NCBI GenBank assembly: GCA_018830365.1
Contig: JAHJSK010000102.1
Coordinates: forward strand, 1-9,585
Source of the DNA: Patescibacteria group bacterium
GTDB lineage: Bacteria; Patescibacteriota; Minisyncoccia; Minisyncoccales; CG1-02-41-26
Reading direction: 5' to 3'
DNA: 9,585 nucleotides
Position numbers and translations under genes: made by a program. Below the pieces are notes generated by a model, which saw only the letters and a program-made list of their open reading frames with translations, searched no databases and was not told where the DNA came from. This document shows, piece by piece, positions 6,677 to 9,585 of this stretch (positions are counted from its first letter, which is position 1; the number at the start of each line of letters is the position of its first letter).

Positions 6677-6712
6677 CCCCTCACCTTTTTTAAAATTAAA
6701 AAAGGTGAGGGG
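6677..6712 (+). terminator. Strong 16-bp hairpin, probable bidirectional terminator
   Basis: CCCCTCACCTTTTTTA (6677-6692) and TAAAAAAGGTGAGGGG (6697-6712) pair perfectly around AAAT. It most likely ends the transcript of the exonuclease gene and insulates the methyltransferase gene. A weaker inverted repeat (TTTAATCA at 6713 on, ACATGATTAAA at 6755-6765) lies between it and the methyltransferase start, where an operator could be. Confidence 0.65.
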
Positions 6713-6775
6713 TTTAATCACATGTCCGCATGCTTTCAAAAAACACTTTCCGATACATGATTAAATAATACAAAC

Positions 6776-7927
6776 ATGAATACAGCAATTAAAAAACGCG
6801 ATTTAGGTCAATTTTTTACCACAAATTCCGACTATATCCTGCAAGGATTTGGCGAGTTTGTTGAAAATAAGGAAGTTGTCGATCCTTTTGCTGGAAACCA
6901 AGACTTATTAAATTGGGCAAAAAATAACAAATGTAAAAATTTTGTAGGCTTTGATTATGATAAAAATTATATTGACGAACAAAATGTTTTTTTTAATGAT
7001 TCCATAAATTCACCCAAAAATTATAATTTTGTTCTTGCTAATCCTCCTTATTTGCATAAAAATAAAGCCACAAAAGAGATAAGGGAAAAATTTTTTTCTG
7101 GAAAAAATTTTAATTTTGAAGACTTGTATCAAATTTCCATTTCTTCAATTTTAAGCTGTGATGAAGGCATAATAATTGTGCCATTAAATTTTTTATGCGC
7201 TGAAAATTCAAAAAAAATCAGAGAACTTTTTTTTGAAAAATTTGAAATAGTGAAATTAAATATTTTTTCGGAACGAGTTTTTGATGACACCACATACAAT
7301 GTAATCTCGTTTTATTTTAAAAAAAAACAAAAAATATTTGAAAAAAATATTATAGATGCAACAATTTATCCTGAAAATAAAAAAATCAAACTACTGCTTG
7401 AAAAAAAATATGGCTGGCAGTTTGGCGGAGATTTTATTTGTAAAATAAAAAATTTTAAAAATAAATTGGGTGTTTTTCGTCTCACGGAGGATTGTTTAAA
7501 AACAGGTGAATATGAGGCAGAAATAGCTTTACAAAACATTAAAGATAAAAAAATATTAAAAATTAGCGATGATGTTAAAAAATTGCTTGAAAAAAATATT
7601 TTATTTCTGCGAGCCATTGACAGTAAAAACGGAAAAAAAATACAGCTTGAAGACATCAGGAAATACAAAATATCCGGCCTTGTCGGGAAAAACACTTCGC
7701 GCAATATGGCTCATTTAATTTTTAAAAAACAAGTATCTATTGACGAACAGATTGAGCTGATGAAAAAATTTAACAACGAACTGTCGGCTAATCGAGATAA
7801 ATATTTCTCGTTTTTTCTTACTAATTTTAGAGACAATAATCGCAAGAGAATATCGTTTGATTTGGCTTACAAATTTTTAAATTTAATTTATTATGAACAA
7901 AATTCAAAACAACTTGCATTATTTTGA
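6776..7927 (+). CDS. Type II DNA N6-adenine methyltransferase
   Basis: This 383-residue protein has the motif order of gamma-class N6-adenine methyltransferases: motif X-like DLGQFFTT at 9-16, SAM-binding motif I DPFAGNQDLL at 36-45, motif II ending in GFDYD at 58-62, and catalytic NPPY at 89-92. The motifs fill about the first 190 residues. The rest, lysine-rich and without a family I recognise, is the likely target recognition domain. In this class the enzyme uses S-adenosylmethionine to methylate one adenine in its target and protect host DNA from the cognate endonuclease. That partner is almost certainly the next gene, which overlaps it by 35 bases in another frame. Having the methyltransferase gene first helps protection to be in place before the nuclease accumulates. 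No Shine-Dalgarno sequence precedes the ATG. The gene ends with TGA. The recognition sequence cannot be read from the protein. Confidence 0.88.
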   Translation: MNTAIKKRDLGQFFTTNSDYILQGFGEFVENKEVVDPFAGNQDLLNWAKNNKCKNFVGFDYDKNYIDEQNVFFNDSINSPKNYNFVLANPPYLHKNKATKEIREKFFSGKNFNFEDLYQISISSILSCDEGIIIVPLNFLCAENSKKIRELFFEKFEIVKLNIFSERVFDDTTYNVISFYFKKKQKIFEKNIIDATIYPENKKIKLLLEKKYGWQFGGDFICKIKNFKNKLGVFRLTEDCLKTGEYEAEIALQNIKDKKILKISDDVKKLLEKNILFLRAIDSKNGKKIQLEDIRKYKISGLVGKNTSRNMAHLIFKKQVSIDEQIELMKKFNNELSANRDKYFSFFLTNFRDNNRKRISFDLAYKFLNLIYYEQNSKQLALF

Positions 7928-8804
7928 AATATCAAAAAATAATCAAGAAAAATTATTTGATGATTTTTATGTATTTGACGAAAAACATCCCGACCTGAAT
8001 AAATACATCAAAAATACCAAAGAAATAAAAAATATTTTAATCACCATAAGAACTTTGCGGGGTAAAAAAGAAAAATCAGCAGTGGTTGATAAATATTTTT
8101 TAGAGTTATCTAAAATTATAGGCAAATATTCCAACTGCTCTGAATTTGCTTGTTTTGTAAACGCTTGCGATAACATTATCTGCGAAGTTAAAAATGAAAT
8201 AAATTTACTTAAAAAAATCACTGAAAGATATTTTGCAAAAAGAGTGTTAAACGAAATAGCGCCGGAAGAATGGGTGCAAGCGATATTGGATACGAACTCG
8301 TCCCGCAAAAAGGGAAAGTGCGGAGAAAACAAACTCATTCATATTTTGAGAAAACAAGGATTCAAAGAAGTTTTTGACTGGGATGAATTTTTTAAAATTA
8401 ATTATTGTGTCGTAAAATTTTCTAAAAAATTTAGTTTAAAAAATGTCCGTGAAAAATTAAGTATAAAAATTAAAACCAAAAAGCAAAACAAAACACTTGA
8501 CCTGATAATTAAGGCAAAAGATAAAATTTTACTTTGCGAAGCTAAACATTTAAACACTTCTGGCGGCGGACAGGATAAACAGATTTCAGAGTTAATAGAA
8601 ATTTTAGGACTAACTGAAAAAAATAAAATTTCTTATATTTCATTTTTAGACGGTAAATATTCTAATATTCTATTGAGCAATAACAGACACGGCGACAAAA
8701 TAAACACGCAAAGAAAAGAAATCAAAAAATTTCTCAAAAATAATCCTAATAACTATTGGTTGAATACCGTTGGTTTTGAAAGATTTATTTTTGATTTAAA
8801 ATAA
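7893..8804 (+). CDS. Type II restriction endonuclease, PD-(D/E)XK fold
   Basis: The 303-residue product has a PD-(D/E)XK catalytic core in its second half: KCGENKL with E145 on the first helix, TLDLII with D203, and LLCEAKHL with E216 and K218. The glycine-rich loop TSGGGQDKQ (Q227) follows. EAKH followed by a GGGQDKQ-like loop fits several type II restriction enzymes in my recollection, but I cannot name the family or specificity. The N-terminal 130 residues are mostly helical by eye and may bind DNA or form dimers. It starts 35 bases inside the methyltransferase gene, which suggests translational coupling. A TTG at 7914 is a possible alternative start that would reduce the overlap. It would cut DNA that lacks the partner's adenine methylation. 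A strong terminator begins right after the stop codon, so the pair forms a closed two-gene operon. Confidence 0.8.
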   Translation: MNKIQNNLHYFEISKNNQEKLFDDFYVFDEKHPDLNKYIKNTKEIKNILITIRTLRGKKEKSAVVDKYFLELSKIIGKYSNCSEFACFVNACDNIICEVKNEINLLKKITERYFAKRVLNEIAPEEWVQAILDTNSSRKKGKCGENKLIHILRKQGFKEVFDWDEFFKINYCVVKFSKKFSLKNVREKLSIKIKTKKQNKTLDLIIKAKDKILLCEAKHLNTSGGGQDKQISELIEILGLTEKNKISYISFLDGKYSNILLSNNRHGDKINTQRKEIKKFLKNNPNNYWLNTVGFERFIFDLK

Positions 8805-8805
8805 G

Positions 8806-8860
8806 CCCCAGACATTTGGGTAGGGTATTAAATTTCACCCAAATGTCGGGGGTGTATTTT
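8806..8860 (+). terminator. Terminator after the restriction endonuclease gene
   Basis: GACATTTGGGT (8811-8821) pairs with ACCCAAATGTC (8837-8847). CCCC (8806-8809) and GGGG (8848-8851) extend the stem past a one-base bulge. TATTTTT follows at 8855-8861. It begins two bases after the stop codon and ends the restriction-modification operon. Confidence 0.78.
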
Positions 8861-8871
8861 TGGCATTCGTC

Positions 8872-8888
8872 TCGCCTCGATTCGGCGA
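8872..8888 (+). repeat. Small GC-rich hairpin
   Basis: TCGCC (8872-8876) and GGCGA (8884-8888) flank TCGATTC. It sits between the terminator and a larger inverted repeat. It is short enough to be chance, but the local GC content is well above the surroundings. Confidence 0.4.
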
Positions 8889-8898
8889 AGCGGGTCGG

Positions 8899-8959
8899 AA
8901 AAACAAAAACTTCGCCCTAGTAAAATGTAAAATTATCTAACGGGCATGTTTTTGTTTTT
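8899..8959 (+). repeat. Large imperfect inverted repeat upstream of the HAMP gene
   Basis: AAAAACAAAAAC (8899-8910) and GTTTTTGTTTTT (8948-8959) pair perfectly. Inside them GCCC (8914-8917) pairs with GGGC (8942-8945) after unequal 3- and 2-base bulges, and TAG (8918-8920) can pair with CTA (8937-8939). It ends in a T-rich arm 26 bases before the HAMP start codon. It could be a second bidirectional terminator, a 5' regulatory structure, or a small mobile repeat. Confidence 0.55.
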
Positions 8960-8985
8960 ACTCACTCCGTTTGAAAATAAAAAAT

Positions 8986-9585
8986 ATGTTTAATTTTTTC
9001 AAAGGATTTTTTAGAAAAATTTTTGGATTGACCTTTTTCCCGCTTTTTGTAGCAGGGATATTTATTTTGATTATTGTTTTAACGGAGGAAACTAAAATTT
9101 TGGAAAAATTAATTGGAAAAAATGTATTATTAACTGAAATTATCGCTAAAAAAGAAATAATTTTTTCAATAATAATTTTCTTTTCTTTTTTTATTTGTTA
9201 TTATTTTTCCAAAGGAGTGGCAGAACAATTGGAGAAGATTAAAAAAGGCGCGGAAATTATTGGAAAAGGAAATTTCAAACATCGCATTGTGATAAAAACC
9301 AGAGATGAAATTGAGAATTTGGGAAAAACCTTTAATCAAATGGTCGAAGATTTAGAAAAATCTCATTCTATTGTGGAAGAAGCAAAAAATGTTTTGGAAA
9401 TAAAGGTTCAAGCCAGAACTAAAGAATTGATAGAACTTACTGAAAATTTGGAACACAGAATTGAAGAAAAAACCAGAGAGTTCCAGGCGCGGACAGATGA
9501 ATTAGAAAAATTTCATTGTTTAAGCGTGAACAGAGAATTAAAAATGATAGAATTGAAAAGAGAAATTGAAAAACTAAAAGCAAAA
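8986..9585 (+). CDS. Two-pass membrane protein with HAMP domain and long coiled coil (partial at the right edge)
   Basis: The frame is open from the ATG at 8986 to the window end, giving 200 residues with no stop. Transmembrane segment 1 covers about residues 13-32 (FGLTFFPLFVAGIFILIIVL). A short outer segment of about 20 residues follows, then transmembrane segment 2 at about 52-70 (IIFSIIIFFSFFICYYF). Residues 72-120 fit a HAMP linker, ending in RDEIENLGKTFNQMVEDLE. From about 120 on there is continuous heptad-like coiled coil, with LEKFHCLSVNRELKMIELK at 168-186. HAMP domains pass signals from membrane segments to cytoplasmic output domains such as histidine kinases. No kinase, cyclase or receptor domain is seen in this window. 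In candidate phyla, proteins with this 'NREL+MIELK' ending often stop shortly afterwards, so an output domain may be absent. The outer loop is too small for a typical sensor domain. Confidence 0.75.
   Translation, partial: MFNFFKGFFRKIFGLTFFPLFVAGIFILIIVLTEETKILEKLIGKNVLLTEIIAKKEIIFSIIIFFSFFICYYFSKGVAEQLEKIKKGAEIIGKGNFKHRIVIKTRDEIENLGKTFNQMVEDLEKSHSIVEEAKNVLEIKVQARTKELIELTENLEHRIEEKTREFQARTDELEKFHCLSVNRELKMIELKREIEKLKAK

Noticed and set aside
6204..6712. CRISPR array or tRNA gene
   Set aside because: The palindromes differ from one another and are not regularly spaced repeats. No cloverleaf with T-loop or anticodon arm could be drawn.
6531..6764. A polymerase-domain remnant following the exonuclease
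   Set aside because: The open frame after the TAG has no recognisable PolA polymerase motif, and most of it is palindromic DNA.
7366..7704. Antisense open frame of 112 codons
   Set aside because: It lies opposite the methyltransferase gene, is rich in F, S and L as expected from the complement of lysine/asparagine-rich coding sequence, and shows no family features.
7967..8338. Antisense open frame of 123 codons
   Set aside because: Complement of the endonuclease gene with no recognisable motif or start signal; the + strand frame has clear catalytic residues.
8911..8945. Possible integron attC-like site (TCTAACGGGC with inverted partner)
   Set aside because: The CTAAC-like box lacks a proper GTTRRRY partner with attC spacing, and no integron integrase is present.

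Overview
The window is AT-rich chromosomal DNA from a bacterium. It uses the standard stop code: TGA ends both the tsaE fragment and the second methyltransferase. Shine-Dalgarno sequences are weak or absent, the proteins are lysine- and asparagine-rich, and a HAMP/coiled-coil membrane protein of a type common in Candidate Phyla Radiation (Patescibacteria) genomes lies at the right end. I infer a Patescibacteria-like host, perhaps Parcubacteria, with moderate confidence. There is no rRNA or marker gene to prove it. All genes found are on the + strand.

Left to right, the window opens with the 3' end of tsaE (tRNA t6A synthesis ATPase) at 1-141. A first restriction-modification locus follows at 210-4447. 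It consists of a 682-residue nuclease/N6-adenine methyltransferase fusion, a 248-residue HNH-like zinc-binding protein, and a two-domain specificity subunit. No HsdR translocase is present, so this resembles a BcgI-like (type IIB) or other type I-derived system with an extra cargo gene. A DUF3800 gene (4558-5361) comes next and ends inside a terminator hairpin. It is preceded by a 26-bp perfect copy of the last bases of the methyltransferase gene, which points to past rearrangement of modules in this locus.

The middle holds a stand-alone 5'-3' exonuclease (5493-6530) equal to the N-terminal domain of DNA polymerase I. It carries an in-frame insertion of about 40 codons made of palindromic DNA, and a cluster of strong hairpins follows it (6581-6712). 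A second, simpler type II restriction-modification pair follows: a gamma-like N6-adenine methyltransferase (6776-7927) overlapping by 35 bases a PD-(D/E)XK endonuclease (7893-8804). After a terminator and another large inverted repeat, the window ends inside a two-pass membrane protein with a HAMP domain and a long coiled coil.

The most plausible reading is an accessory defence region, with two unrelated restriction-modification systems and a DUF3800 protein set around housekeeping genes (tsaE, the PolA-type exonuclease, the HAMP protein). The parts most worth following up are the M/HNH-like/S arrangement, the duplicated methyltransferase tail, the compositional mosaic in the first locus, and the palindromic element inside the exonuclease gene. 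No CRISPR array, tRNA, rRNA, transposase or integrase was found.
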